This document shows, piece after piece, positions 1 to 9,532 of a DNA stretch of 64,000 nucleotides (the stretch's first letter is position 1; each line of letters starts with the position of its first letter). The DNA lies in contig JAKSDQ010000071.1 of NCBI GenBank assembly GCA_022360015.1, forward strand, positions 248,001 through 312,000, written 5' to 3'. A program made the translations under genes and the position numbers. A model generated the notes under the pieces. That model did no database searches. It was not told the origin of the DNA and saw nothing but the letters and a program-made list of their open reading frames with translations. The stretch is from Cytophagales bacterium. GTDB taxonomy: Bacteria > Bacteroidota > Bacteroidia > Cytophagales > Cyclobacteriaceae.

Positions 1-1
1 C

Positions 2-700
2 CTGGTAAAAACTTTAGGAATAGAAAGTCCGGAAGCGGCCATTGGTGCGATTTATATGGTAAATGGCCACGAACTGAGAATCCGGGGAGTTATCAAAGAT
101 TTTTATACCCAACCGATGCGCAGCAAGATTGATCCGTTTACCTTGCAATATAAATCTGAAAAGTTCGCAGGCGCTGCCATAAGAATTGCCACTGATCATG
201 TACCCGAAACCCTGGCAGGTATTGAAAAAGCCTGGAAATCAGTGTTTCCTGATTACCTTTGCAAGTATACATTCATGGATGAATTATTAAACCGAAGGTA
301 TGGGTTTCTGAATACCATGTTTACCTTTCTTAGCATGGGCGCCCTGCTGGGCATATTTATTGGTTGTCTTGGTTTATATGGATTGGTTTCTTTCATGGCC
401 ATACAACGCACCAAAGAAATCGGAATCCGGAAGGTTTTGGGTGCCAGCGTATCCGGTATTTTAAAGATTTTTACCAGAGAATCCCTAGTGTTGATATTAA
501 TCTCCTTTGTGATTGCTGCGCCGATGGCGCACCTGGCAGGTATTGCATTGTTGATGGAATTGCCTGAAAGGGTGACACCTGGTGTTGGTATATTTGTATT
601 AACCTTGGCAGCGACATTATGTATTGCCGGTGTTACGGTGGGTTATCGCTCTTTCAGAGCTGCATCTCAAAGTCCGGTGGATAGTCTGAGGAGTGAATAA
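2..700 (+). CDS. ABC transporter permease, MacB/FtsX type, C-terminal part (gene begins before the window)
   Basis: The reading frame is open from base 2, so the 5' end lies outside the window. The visible 232 residues hold the end of a periplasmic domain followed by three hydrophobic segments. Between the first and second segments is the motif RTKEIGIRKVLGAS, and the protein ends in SPVDSLRSE. Both are typical of the large Bacteroidota FtsX/MacB-like permeases that work with a separate ATPase, often on lipids, peptides or antimicrobials. The substrate cannot be told from this fragment. It converges with the glycosyltransferase gene, 77 bp away. Confidence 0.9.
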   Translation: MVKTLGIESPEAAIGAIYMVNGHELRIRGVIKDFYTQPMRSKIDPFTLQYKSEKFAGAAIRIATDHVPETLAGIEKAWKSVFPDYLCKYTFMDELLNRRYGFLNTMFTFLSMGALLGIFIGCLGLYGLVSFMAIQRTKEIGIRKVLGASVSGILKIFTRESLVLILISFVIAAPMAHLAGIALLMELPERVTPGVGIFVLTLAATLCIAGVTVGYRSFRAASQSPVDSLRSE

Positions 701-777
701 ACAATGGTAGGAGTCAGGGGGGGAATCTTTTTATCGAGGTGCCCCCACTTTACCGATCCAAAAAATAGTAATCCAAC

Positions 778-1527
778 CTATCCGGTCCTGATACAATGGT
801 CAAAGCAGTAAGCAACAACCGGTAACAAGGTCCAGGGTTTACCGAGTAAAAAGCGGTAAATCTTCAAAAGGAAATGTTGGGAGCCACCTAGCTTGTATAG
901 CATATAAATCAGGTAATAGCTGAATTGCAGACGGAAAACGCCATGTTCCATGTATTTTCTGGAAGAGGTTACCACCACTTTGTTTATTAGTTTAAATCTG
1001 ACGTATTTTTTAAGGCGGGTAATCACCTCATTGTCTTCCAGGATTTTCATTTCACGATCGTAACCTGCAATATGTTCAAATGCCGTTTTAGTAACAAATA
1101 AACTCTGATCACCATACCGGAAAGCATTCAGGTTAAACCGGGAAAACCAGGCATTGAGTTTCAAAAACCAATGTGAGCTGTCAAAAGAGAGTTGGTAACA
1201 TCCCGCCTCAAAATTTGCCTGTATTGCTTCCTGCAAATCGTAAAAAAGGCTTTCCGGGGGAAAGGTATCGGCATGCAAAAAGTAATAAATATCGCCGGTA
1301 GCTGCCTCGGCACCCAGGTTTAGCTGGGTGGACCTGCCCTTAAGCTTTGGCTGCAACACGATGGCCCCGGCATCTTTGGCCAGACGCACAGTTCGGTCTG
1401 TACTCATTCCGTCAACCACGATGATTTCCTTTGAAAAGCCACCGGTTTCAAGACCGTTGAGATAACCGATCAGCTTTTGGATAAACCTTTCTTCATTTCG
1501 TGCCGGAATGATGATACTGATCTTCAA
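778..1527 (-). CDS. Family 2 glycosyltransferase, TIGR04283-like
   Basis: This 249-residue protein starts with a GT-A nucleotide-sugar binding fold: ISIIIPARNEERFI at the N-terminus, then EIIVVDGMSTDRTV. The motifs KGRSTQLNLGA and FLHADTFPP (the DxD-type region) are those of the small glycosyltransferase group often called TIGR04283. The C-terminal third is hydrophobic and may associate with the membrane. It lies 46 bp downstream of uvrC on the same strand and may be cotranscribed. Donor and acceptor are unknown. Confidence 0.85.
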   Translation of the reverse strand: MKISIIIPARNEERFIQKLIGYLNGLETGGFSKEIIVVDGMSTDRTVRLAKDAGAIVLQPKLKGRSTQLNLGAEAATGDIYYFLHADTFPPESLFYDLQEAIQANFEAGCYQLSFDSSHWFLKLNAWFSRFNLNAFRYGDQSLFVTKTAFEHIAGYDREMKILEDNEVITRLKKYVRFKLINKVVVTSSRKYMEHGVFRLQFSYYLIYMLYKLGGSQHFLLKIYRFLLGKPWTLLPVVAYCFDHCIRTG

Positions 1528-1573
1528 GGCCTGTTCTTTTGGTCAAACCTGTCAACCGCGGATTTTGACCTGT

Positions 1574-3367
1574 TCATGAGGTCTGAAAATAAGCTTTAAC
1601 CACAGCCGCCTTCTTCTCTCCAACCGCCTCGGCCAGGAGCTCCACAGGTGCTTCCTTGATCTTTTTTACTGATTTAAAAACAGTTAACAGTTTGTCAACT
1701 GTCTTCTCCCCCACACCGTCGATCGACTGTAACTCGCTCACCAGGCTTTTCTTGCTGCGGGTATTCCTATGAAACGTGATGGCAAAACGATGCGCTTCAT
1801 CCCTGATTTTTTGCAGCAATCCTAAAGAAGGGGATTTTTTATCTATATGCAAAGGATACGGGTCCTCCGGGTAGTAAATCTCCTCGAGGCGCTTGGCGAT
1901 GCCAATAATTGGAATTTCCCCATACAATTCCAGATCCTTCAGGGCGTTACAGGCGGCATTTAATTGCCCTTTACCACCGTCAATAACTATCAGGTCCGGC
2001 AACGGCGCCCTCTCTTCAAGCAGTCTTTTATACCGGCGGTGATTTATTTCATACATAGAGGCAAAATCATCGGGGCCTGCAACGGTTTTTATATGATATT
2101 TTCTGTAATCTTTCTTGGAGGGCTTGCCATTTTTAAAGCACACCATCGAAGCCACCGGGTTGGTGCCCTGGATATTCGAGTTATCAAAACACTCGATGTG
2201 CAAAGGCATATCTTTCAGTTGTAAATCTTCCCTGAGTATTTCCAATACCTTGTTCGATTGTTTTTTACTTTCCCGGGTTTCGTTGAGCTTTTCCTTCTTA
2301 TAGAATAAGATATTTTTAATGGAGAGGTCAATGAGTTTTTTCTTATCTCCTATTTTAGGCAAGGTAACCGTAACTTCTTCAAGCGGTAGTTGCAAAGGCA
2401 GGTTACAAAAAATTTCAGAGGAAGTGCTTTTGTATTTGTGCCGCTGGTCTATAATGATCATCGCCAGTAAATCTTCATCTGTTTCATTAAGTTTTTTCTT
2501 TATTTCCACTGTATCTGTTACCGTGATAGTGCCATGGATAATTTTCAGGTAGTTGACATAGGCGGTTTTATCATCGCTGATAATTGTGAAGACATCCACG
2601 TCAGTCAGCTTTTGGTTCACAACCAGGGATTTCGCCTGGAATTTCTCCAGTAGATCGAGTTTGTCTTTCATCAATTGTGCACGCTCATAGGCCATTGTCT
2701 GTGCAGCTTCCTGCATTCGCTCTTTAAAATAATTTCTCACAAGGCCGAGATTCCCCTTTAAAATATGGGTGGCCTGGCTGATGTCCTGGTTATATGCTTC
2801 TTCATGCTGCAATCCTTCGCATGGCCCCTTGCAGTTGCCGATATGATACTCAAGACAAATCTTGTATTTTCCTTTCCGTATATTTTCTTCCGATAAATTT
2901 AAACTGCAGGTACGGATGGTATAAAGACTTCTGATTAATCCCAGGACACTTTTCATGGCTTTAACACTGGCATAGGGCCCAAAATACTTGCCTGCTCCGG
3001 ATATCTTTCTGCGGGTTGAATAAATTCTGGGGAATCTCTCATTGGCTACACACAGGTACGGAAAGGTTTTGTCATCTTTCAGCCGGATATTGTATTTGGG
3101 TAAATTGGTTTTGATGAGGTTGTTTTCCAACAAAAAGGCATCGAACTCAGAATTAACAATGGCATACTCAACCGCAGCAATTTCTGAAACCATACGCACC
3201 GTCTTCCTGTCGAGCTGGGATTTGGTAAAATAGCTACTGACCCTTTTTTTTATATTCTTGGCCTTCCCAACATATATGAGCGTATTTCCGGCGTTAAAAA
3301 ACTTATAAATTCCCGGTTGATCGGGCAATTTTGCCAACGACTCCTTATTCCTTTTATTCAGCTCCAT
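1574..3367 (-). CDS. uvrC: Excinuclease ABC subunit C (UvrC)
   Basis: UvrC makes the dual incisions around DNA lesions in nucleotide excision repair, acting with UvrA and UvrB. The 597 residues match the usual family length. Domains in order: GIY-YIG nuclease (PGIYKFF and LIYVGKAKNIKKRV, residues about 18-50), a UVR UvrB-binding motif near residues 215-240, the RNase H-like 3' endonuclease domain (IECFDNSNIQGTNPVASMV and later DLIVIDGGKGQLNA), and a C-terminal helix-hairpin-helix pair (LQSIDGVGEKTVDKLL). The ATG start directly precedes the canonical N-terminus. A TAnnTTTG box lies 54 bp upstream. Confidence 0.97.
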   Translation of the reverse strand: MELNKRNKESLAKLPDQPGIYKFFNAGNTLIYVGKAKNIKKRVSSYFTKSQLDRKTVRMVSEIAAVEYAIVNSEFDAFLLENNLIKTNLPKYNIRLKDDKTFPYLCVANERFPRIYSTRRKISGAGKYFGPYASVKAMKSVLGLIRSLYTIRTCSLNLSEENIRKGKYKICLEYHIGNCKGPCEGLQHEEAYNQDISQATHILKGNLGLVRNYFKERMQEAAQTMAYERAQLMKDKLDLLEKFQAKSLVVNQKLTDVDVFTIISDDKTAYVNYLKIIHGTITVTDTVEIKKKLNETDEDLLAMIIIDQRHKYKSTSSEIFCNLPLQLPLEEVTVTLPKIGDKKKLIDLSIKNILFYKKEKLNETRESKKQSNKVLEILREDLQLKDMPLHIECFDNSNIQGTNPVASMVCFKNGKPSKKDYRKYHIKTVAGPDDFASMYEINHRRYKRLLEERAPLPDLIVIDGGKGQLNAACNALKDLELYGEIPIIGIAKRLEEIYYPEDPYPLHIDKKSPSLGLLQKIRDEAHRFAITFHRNTRSKKSLVSELQSIDGVGEKTVDKLLTVFKSVKKIKEAPVELLAEAVGEKKAAVVKAYFQTS

Positions 3368-3420
3368 AAACAGGGGTTGATGCTATGCTTTTTTTAACAG
3401 CGGAAAAGTAAACTATTCCG

Positions 3421-3428
3421 CAAAGTTA
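3421..3428 (-). promoter_or_regulatory. Putative -7 promoter box upstream of uvrC
   Basis: On the minus strand the bases read TAACTTTG, an exact match to the Bacteroidota primary-sigma -7 consensus TAnnTTTG. It lies 54 bp upstream of the uvrC start. No convincing -33 TTG-type element was found at the usual spacing, so this is a motif match only. Confidence 0.4.
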
Positions 3429-3555
3429 ACAAAAACGGCAAAGAATTTAGCTGACAGAATGATTAAAAAGCCAATACCTTAAGCGGATGCACTTAAGAAC
3501 GGCTTCACAATGAAATGGTACTTACTTGTTTCTTAAGCCGTAAAATACAGGCTTT

Positions 3556-5904
3556 TTAAAAAATATCTTCTTCCTTAAATACATCTATTGTATCCTGTCC
3601 CACATTTAAACTGTCAGCAGGATCGACATTTAACCCTTTGTATTTGTTACAATCCAATTCTACCGGCAGCCTTTTTAACGGTTTTTCAAAAGGCCCTTTT
3701 TCATAACCCAGCGCTTCGTCAGCATAGACCTTGGTCATGAACTTTTTGTAAATAGGCAGGGCTGTTCTGGCACCCTGACCATCGACCCAGGTACGGAAAT
3801 GGATACTTTGATTATCTCCTCCTACCCAGGCTCCGGCTACGAGGTCTTTGGTCACGCCCATAAACCATCCATCCGAAGCATTTTGTGTCGTTCCGGTTTT
3901 GGCACCGATTTCATTGTCATAAATCAGGTCACGCCCAAGGCCCCAGCCGGTACCGCCTGCTACCTGCGTGGACCCCATCAACATATGCAACATCACATAG
4001 GCATTTTCTTCGCTCAGGGCCTGTACGGTAGTTGGGGTGGGGTTGTATAAAATATTCCCGTTTTTGTCTTCAATACGGGTGATAAAAATCGGCTCGGTCC
4101 AAATGCCTTCATTGGCAAAAGTGCTGTAGGCACCCACCATTTCATAGACAGAAACCGGACTTACACCAAGACACAAAGCGGGTACCGGATCGAGTGGACT
4201 TTGTATTCCCATCGTTTTGGCTTTGGATGCTACATTTTCTGGTTTGAGCCTTTTCATAAGAAAAGCGGTGATTTGATTAATAGAACGCGCCATCGCCTCA
4301 CGGATTGTCATGATTTGTCCATCATATTCATGGGTCGAGTTCTTGGGTGTATAAGTGGGCGGAATCTGACCGGGCGCAGAAAAGGTAACAGGTACATTAG
4401 GCACTTCCATACAAGGTGAATAACCATATTCTATCGCTGTTGCATAAACAAAAGGTTTAAAGGTAGAACCCGGCTGTCGGTAGCTTTGTTTGACATGATC
4501 CAATTTAAAGTATTTATGACTGATGCCACCTACCCATGCTTTTATTTGCCCTGAATGTGGATCCATCGCCATAAATCCGGTATTCAAAAATCGCTTGTAG
4601 TATTTTAACGAATCCATAGGGCTCATCAACGTATCGATTTCCCCTTTCCAGGAAAATACTTTCATGGGCCTTTTTAAATGCATCATGATATCGACCGAAT
4701 CTGCATTTTTTCCATATTGTGCCACCAGCTTTTTGTAATGTTCGGTAAGTATTGACTGGGATTCGATAAATCCCTTGATTTCCTGCCAGTTCTCATCAAT
4801 CCACGGGTTGCGACCTTCCCAGTGCTTGTTGAAATGCGCCTGCAACTGGCTCATATGCTCATTGACAGCTTCCTCTGCATATACCTGCATCTTACTGTCG
4901 ATCGTAGTGTATATCTTCAATCCCCCTTCGTAGAGATCCTGATTGTTTTCCCGGGCCCATCTTCGCAAAAAATTCCCTGCTACCTTCCTAAAATAGGGAG
5001 CAGGCCCTACGTTTTGGTTATCTACGTTGAAATCCAGCACCAGTTCAGAGGCCTGCAGTGAGTCGGATTCTTCTTTGGTGATGAACTCGTATTTTTCCAT
5101 TTGCCTGATGATCCGGTTCCTTTTTTCCCTGGCCCGTTCCGGATGTCTCCTTGGATTAAACCTCGATGGGGCATTGGCCAAACCTACCAGGATCGCTGCC
5201 TGCGGGATGGTAAGGCTGTCCGGGGTAGTGTTAAAATAAGTTTTAGCCGCCACTTTGATACCGAAGGCGTTATTGCCAAAAGGAATGGTATTCAGGTACA
5301 TGGCCATAATTTCTTCCTTGGTATATTTGGATTCCAGGATCACCGATAATATCCACTCTTTGGTTTTGATGATACCCAGAGACAGTTTGCTGCGGTCATT
5401 GGAGGTCAGTATGCCTTTATATTTATCGGGATCTTCGGTGCCCCTGGTATCGAATAAATTCTTAGCCAACTGTTGCGACAAGGTACTGCCCCCTCCCAGC
5501 CTTCGGAAGGTCAAAACACCACTGGCCGCCCTGAGAACTGATTTCAGGTCGATTCCCGAATGATCATGGAACCGGATATCTTCGGCTGCCAGCAAGGATT
5601 CTTTCATAGCCTCGGAAAGATCTTTATAATCGACCGGGGTACGGTTGCTGTTCGGCCTGAAATACTTACCCAGCAAAATACCGTCAGCAGAATATAGTTC
5701 TGAAGATAGTTCATCCTCAGGATTATCCAGTTCTTTCAGGCTAGGCATGCCGCCGTATAGATTGAACAGGTTGATTTTAACGGTAAATACATAAACCGGG
5801 ACCATCAACAGGCCTATGGCAAATGCAATCCAAAGCCCTTTGATAATTTTCCGGTAGATGTTTTTTGAGGTAGTTTTTTTTGACTTTTTCTTCTTTTCTG
5901 CCAT
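3556..5904 (-). CDS. mrcA: Bifunctional penicillin-binding protein 1A (GT51 transglycosylase + transpeptidase)
   Basis: Polymerises and cross-links peptidoglycan at the cytoplasmic membrane. The 782 residues contain a Lys-rich cytoplasmic tail, one membrane anchor (about 22-44), a GT51 domain with AAEDIRFHDHSG (catalytic Glu108) and GGGSTLSQQLAKNLF, and a transpeptidase domain with the three penicillin-binding motifs: S480-TFK in PGSTFKP, S541-I-N, and K669-TG. All key residues are present. The gene follows sprE by 3 bp, so the two are almost certainly cotranscribed. The symbol follows the usual class A PBP naming; the paralogue present cannot be fixed from sequence alone. Confidence 0.93.
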   Translation of the reverse strand: MAEKKKKSKKTTSKNIYRKIIKGLWIAFAIGLLMVPVYVFTVKINLFNLYGGMPSLKELDNPEDELSSELYSADGILLGKYFRPNSNRTPVDYKDLSEAMKESLLAAEDIRFHDHSGIDLKSVLRAASGVLTFRRLGGGSTLSQQLAKNLFDTRGTEDPDKYKGILTSNDRSKLSLGIIKTKEWILSVILESKYTKEEIMAMYLNTIPFGNNAFGIKVAAKTYFNTTPDSLTIPQAAILVGLANAPSRFNPRRHPERAREKRNRIIRQMEKYEFITKEESDSLQASELVLDFNVDNQNVGPAPYFRKVAGNFLRRWARENNQDLYEGGLKIYTTIDSKMQVYAEEAVNEHMSQLQAHFNKHWEGRNPWIDENWQEIKGFIESQSILTEHYKKLVAQYGKNADSVDIMMHLKRPMKVFSWKGEIDTLMSPMDSLKYYKRFLNTGFMAMDPHSGQIKAWVGGISHKYFKLDHVKQSYRQPGSTFKPFVYATAIEYGYSPCMEVPNVPVTFSAPGQIPPTYTPKNSTHEYDGQIMTIREAMARSINQITAFLMKRLKPENVASKAKTMGIQSPLDPVPALCLGVSPVSVYEMVGAYSTFANEGIWTEPIFITRIEDKNGNILYNPTPTTVQALSEENAYVMLHMLMGSTQVAGGTGWGLGRDLIYDNEIGAKTGTTQNASDGWFMGVTKDLVAGAWVGGDNQSIHFRTWVDGQGARTALPIYKKFMTKVYADEALGYEKGPFEKPLKRLPVELDCNKYKGLNVDPADSLNVGQDTIDVFKEEDIF

Positions 5905-5907
5905 TAT

Positions 5908-8556
5908 CTAGTTGTAATGTTTTTCAAAAAACGATAAATAGTTATCGATATCTTTGGTTTGATAGAAGATGTCGAAATTATCTTTTGTAATCACAAAATT
6001 ACTAAAATCCAGTGTATTTAAACCTTGAAGTGGCGTATTCTCACTGTTAAATAAGTTAAAAAACGTTAAAGCCTCAGACCGGGTATTAAATTGATTTACT
6101 ACAATCATTGATTGGGAGCCTGTCAATATTAACTGGGCAAATTTCAGGTTCTGTTCCGGAAAATGCTCCTTGATAAAATTTTCAATCCTGGAAGGCAGTT
6201 CATCTTCACCATAAGCTTCAAAATTATATACCAGCACAAAGGAATGGTTTTGATCAAAATCCTGAATGAACTTGACAGCTTTGGAGGTTTGCACTTCTTT
6301 CAACAAACTGCGTGAAGACGCCAGCAATTCTTCCGCATATTGGTTTAAATCACTTTCCGGGTATTTTTTCGGAAACTGCGACAGGGCCGATTGATACCTG
6401 TAAACGCCATCTGTTTTTCCGATAACCAGAATTTCCAGAAACCTTAAATTATCGGTAAAATCATTTTCCTCAATACCTGCCAGGGCACTGTTAATAATTT
6501 GATGAGTCGTGTCATACTCACCCATTTCGTAGTATCTGTAAGCCTCCTGATACACTTTTTTCAATCTTTCGCTGGCCTGCTTGCTTTCTTCCTGATAGTT
6601 AGGGTTAATCAGTATTCTGGCATATATGGAATTGGGGAACTCCTCCAGAATTCTGGTTTTATATTCCTCAAAATTACCACCTTCTATGCCTTTGTTAATG
6701 AGATACATCTGATATAACACTTCCGGTTTATATTCAGAGGCCGGATACCTCGTTAAAAGTGTATCAAATGTATGCAGGGCATTTATTTTTTCCAGCAAAT
6801 TAAAATTGTAAATATTACCCAGGTTATAAAAGGCTTCCTCGAGCATTTGATTAGCCCTGGCCTGTGCCACTTCGGAAAATGGAATAGTGCCATACAGCTC
6901 ATTTTTTCTTGCTGCCCGTGCGGCAGCCTGGTCGACCTCCTCGGGTTGTTCTTCCGAACCGGCAACCTCACCCCGGGCCAAAGGGTCTCGCGATGCTTCC
7001 AGTACTGTCTCCTTATTGACCCTTCGCCAGTTATCTTCGAGCGTCCTCGTTCCCCACCTTCTGCGGAACTCGTTCTGGCCTATGCTACGGGCCGAATTAT
7101 TGTAAAAATACCAACTCCCGCTATCCCCTTCTTCATTGTCGCCCCTGGTAAAAGCATTGTTTCTTTGCCCGAAATCCGCACCAAAGCTCCGGGTACTATT
7201 GCGCTTTTTTCTAGCTTCTTCTTCAGCCTTTCTGAGTACCTCCTGCTGCTCCTCTTCCAGGATTATCTCATCAAGGTAGCCCCTTAAAGAAAGGGAATCC
7301 ATAGCTGCCAGGGCCAGGAGGCTATCCTGCACCTGAATGGTATTGAGTTGCTTCACAAAGTCCTCCAGCACTTTTTGCCTTTCCTCAATTGATTTATAAC
7401 TTTCCTCATCTTTGGGCATTACCTGAACTGTACTATCGTAATACAATTTTGCCAGTTCAAAATTTTTCAACCTTTCATAATTAATCTGGCCTAACCGCCA
7501 GTATGAATAACCCTTTTGCCGGTTGTTGCTGACGCTGGCGGCTACTGAAGCCTTGTAGTATGCTATGGCCTGATCGAGATTTTCCCGTTTTATCTCAAAT
7601 TCTGCCATATCGTAATATATTTTATCTTCAAATTCCTTGTTTTTCGAGTCTTTAAGAAGTTTTTGATAAAACTTCCTGATCTTTTTGAGGTCTGTCGTTT
7701 TCGACAATTCGAAAACCTGTGCCCGTTTTAACCCTGCATAGAAAAATAATTCGTAATCGGGACTACTTTTAATACATCTTGTATAATAATCATAGGCTTG
7801 CGCATCAAAACCAAGAGACTGATACACCTGCCCGATAATAAAGTATATTTTAGCCCGCCCCTCCGATTTTTTCATTAATGGTGCAGCCTTGACCAAATTA
7901 CTCACAAGGCTGTCCAGATCATTTCTCTTCTGGTGCAGGTAAGCCCTGTTCAGGTAAAGCTTTTTTTTGTTTTTCTTACTCAATCGCTCTTTCCGCAAAA
8001 AGTCCGATACAGCGATCGCATTATCGTCCTCATTGTAGTCGATGTAGGTGCGCATCAGGTGAATGAGGGCCTCGTGCCGTACATCCCGGGATTTTTGATC
8101 CTTTGCTTTAGCGGTATTTTTGTTGACAATCTTGTAGGCAGTAACAGACTTTTCAAATTCCCCCAGATAATAGAGACTCCTGCCTAAAAGTATGTAGCTG
8201 GGCTCCACCATGTTGCTGTTTTTATGCCAATCAATGGCTTTGGAACTTTTTTTGATGGCATCTTCCAATTGGGGTTTTAACCCTTCTATAGTAGCCGAAT
8301 CAATAACAGGATAAATTTTCAGTACCTTATTATAATTGTTCTGATGCTGCTCTTTAAGCGTTGCTTCAACCTTTTTAAGATGTTCGTTGGCAATAAAGTA
8401 AGGGTTAAAACGGGCAGTAACATTATGATAGGTTTTGCTTATGGCATTGTTTTTTTCTGCTGAACATCCGGCAACTATCACTATTAACCCCAGCACCAAT
8501 ATAAATAAATGATGATTTGAGCGATCCAAGCTAATTAACTTTTTTACTCTTTTCAA
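5908..8556 (-). CDS. sprE: SprE/PorW-like TPR lipoprotein of the type IX secretion/gliding system
   Basis: SprE (PorW in Porphyromonas) is an outer-membrane-associated lipoprotein needed for type IX secretion and gliding in Bacteroidota. The 882 residues begin with a lipoprotein signal (IVIVAGC, Cys31), followed by KTYHNVTARFNPYFIANEHL, the family's characteristic N-terminal block. TPR-like helical repeats then fill most of the protein, with a low-complexity charged insert around residues 440-560. The C-terminus has the short repeated domain with FVLVYNFEAYGEDELPSRI. Length matches known SprE proteins (about 870). The 3-bp gap to the PBP1A gene links it to the cell-wall synthase. Confidence 0.85.
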   Translation of the reverse strand: MKRVKKLISLDRSNHHLFILVLGLIVIVAGCSAEKNNAISKTYHNVTARFNPYFIANEHLKKVEATLKEQHQNNYNKVLKIYPVIDSATIEGLKPQLEDAIKKSSKAIDWHKNSNMVEPSYILLGRSLYYLGEFEKSVTAYKIVNKNTAKAKDQKSRDVRHEALIHLMRTYIDYNEDDNAIAVSDFLRKERLSKKNKKKLYLNRAYLHQKRNDLDSLVSNLVKAAPLMKKSEGRAKIYFIIGQVYQSLGFDAQAYDYYTRCIKSSPDYELFFYAGLKRAQVFELSKTTDLKKIRKFYQKLLKDSKNKEFEDKIYYDMAEFEIKRENLDQAIAYYKASVAASVSNNRQKGYSYWRLGQINYERLKNFELAKLYYDSTVQVMPKDEESYKSIEERQKVLEDFVKQLNTIQVQDSLLALAAMDSLSLRGYLDEIILEEEQQEVLRKAEEEARKKRNSTRSFGADFGQRNNAFTRGDNEEGDSGSWYFYNNSARSIGQNEFRRRWGTRTLEDNWRRVNKETVLEASRDPLARGEVAGSEEQPEEVDQAAARAARKNELYGTIPFSEVAQARANQMLEEAFYNLGNIYNFNLLEKINALHTFDTLLTRYPASEYKPEVLYQMYLINKGIEGGNFEEYKTRILEEFPNSIYARILINPNYQEESKQASERLKKVYQEAYRYYEMGEYDTTHQIINSALAGIEENDFTDNLRFLEILVIGKTDGVYRYQSALSQFPKKYPESDLNQYAEELLASSRSLLKEVQTSKAVKFIQDFDQNHSFVLVYNFEAYGEDELPSRIENFIKEHFPEQNLKFAQLILTGSQSMIVVNQFNTRSEALTFFNLFNSENTPLQGLNTLDFSNFVITKDNFDIFYQTKDIDNYLSFFEKHYN

Positions 8557-8613
8557 ACGTCAAAAATTGCAAAATAATACGATAATTTTTAATCTAATCG
8601 CTAAATTATTATA

Positions 8614-8621
8614 TATTTTTG
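8614..8621 (+). promoter_or_regulatory. Putative -7 promoter box for the M23 peptidase-bactofilin pair
   Basis: The bases TATTTTTG match TAnnTTTG exactly and lie 25 bp before the TTG start of the M23 peptidase, in the 90-bp divergent gap with sprE. No TTG-type -33 element is seen at normal spacing; the nearest upstream TTG is about 45 bp away. Confidence 0.45.
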
Positions 8622-8646
8622 CCCTCTAATCAACAATACTGCGATC

Positions 8647-9522
8647 TTGGCTCCCAAAAAAACATTATCTAACTGGCTGTCTAACAGATATTTGCTAATC
8701 ATACGAAACGAAGAAAACTTCGCAGAGAAATCTACTTTCAGCTTTACATACGCTAAGGTAATAGTTTTTATTTTTTCTGTTTTTATAATTTTTATGATTA
8801 TCGGTTTGTACCTGGTAAGTACCATTTTATCGCAATGGCTCGATCCAAGGCACACAGAAATGGAGATGAACAAAAAACTATTTTTGTTGTCTCAAAAAGT
8901 AGACTCATTGTCCGATCAGGTTGACAAAAAAGAATTGTTGATCCAAAACATACAACGTATGGTAAGAGGTGAGACGGTGGTACCGGTCATTCAAAGGGAC
9001 AGTTCAAAAGGTGATATATCGTTTAACGATTTAAATAAAGAAATTGATCTGAGTCAGATAGCCCCGGCAGATTCTCAGTTCCGAAAGGAATTTGAGGCCT
9101 CAGGACTCGATTTGATTGGCACCAGTACTACCCGCGATATTGAATTGCAGGAGATGTTTTTTTTTCATCCTGTTGAAGGCGGGGTCATTTCATCTCCATA
9201 CAACGCCAAAGAAGATCATTTTGGTACGGACATTGTCGCTAAAAAAAATGAACCGGTGAAGGCGATTGCAGACGGAACAGTCATATTAGCAGATAATAAC
9301 TTAGACGATGGCTATGTGATTGCCATACAACATAGCAGCAATCTTATTTCGATCTATAAACATAATTCGGCATTATTGAAAAAAGTTGGTAATTTTGTTA
9401 CAGCAGGTGAAATAATATCTATCATGGGAAATACCGGAAACCTTAGTTCGGCCCCTCATTTGCATTTTGAAATATGGTACAACGGGAACCCCGTTAATCC
9501 GGAAGATTTCGTCTCATTCTAA
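8647..9522 (+). CDS. Membrane-anchored M23 family metallopeptidase (LytM domain)
   Basis: Predicted periplasmic peptidoglycan endopeptidase or LytM-type regulator. The 291 residues have one N-terminal membrane helix (about 36-62), a short coiled-coil stretch (LLSQKVDSLSDQVDKKELL), and a C-terminal M23 domain. This domain has HFGTDIVA, where the first zinc motif is normally HxGxD, then DGYVIAIQHSSNLISIYKH, and the second motif HLHFEIW. The start is a TTG codon; no in-frame ATG exists near the N-terminus, and homologues have a similar NRYLLIIRNEENF block immediately after. A bactofilin follows 10 bp downstream. Bactofilin-M23 peptidase pairs are a known morphogenesis module. Confidence 0.88.
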   Translation: MAPKKTLSNWLSNRYLLIIRNEENFAEKSTFSFTYAKVIVFIFSVFIIFMIIGLYLVSTILSQWLDPRHTEMEMNKKLFLLSQKVDSLSDQVDKKELLIQNIQRMVRGETVVPVIQRDSSKGDISFNDLNKEIDLSQIAPADSQFRKEFEASGLDLIGTSTTRDIELQEMFFFHPVEGGVISSPYNAKEDHFGTDIVAKKNEPVKAIADGTVILADNNLDDGYVIAIQHSSNLISIYKHNSALLKKVGNFVTAGEIISIMGNTGNLSSAPHLHFEIWYNGNPVNPEDFVSF

Positions 9523-9532
9523 AAACAATAAT

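Noticed and set aside
701-777. G-run and C-run between the convergent permease and glycosyltransferase genes
   Set aside because: Could form a short GC stem, but pairing is imprecise and no adjacent T-run fits; not supported as a terminator.
1541-1570. GGTCAAA / TTTGACC inverted repeat between uvrC and the glycosyltransferase gene
   Set aside because: Only 7 bp with a 16-base loop and no T-run; too weak to call a terminator.
3492-3537. Inverted repeat CTTAAGAA / TTCTTAAG downstream of the PBP1A gene
   Set aside because: The arms are short, the spacer is 30 bases and there is no T-run in the minus-strand direction, so I do not call it a terminator.
6772-7287. 171-codon open frame on the plus strand inside sprE
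   Set aside because: It is the antisense shadow of the SprE coding sequence, which has clear family features in the other direction.
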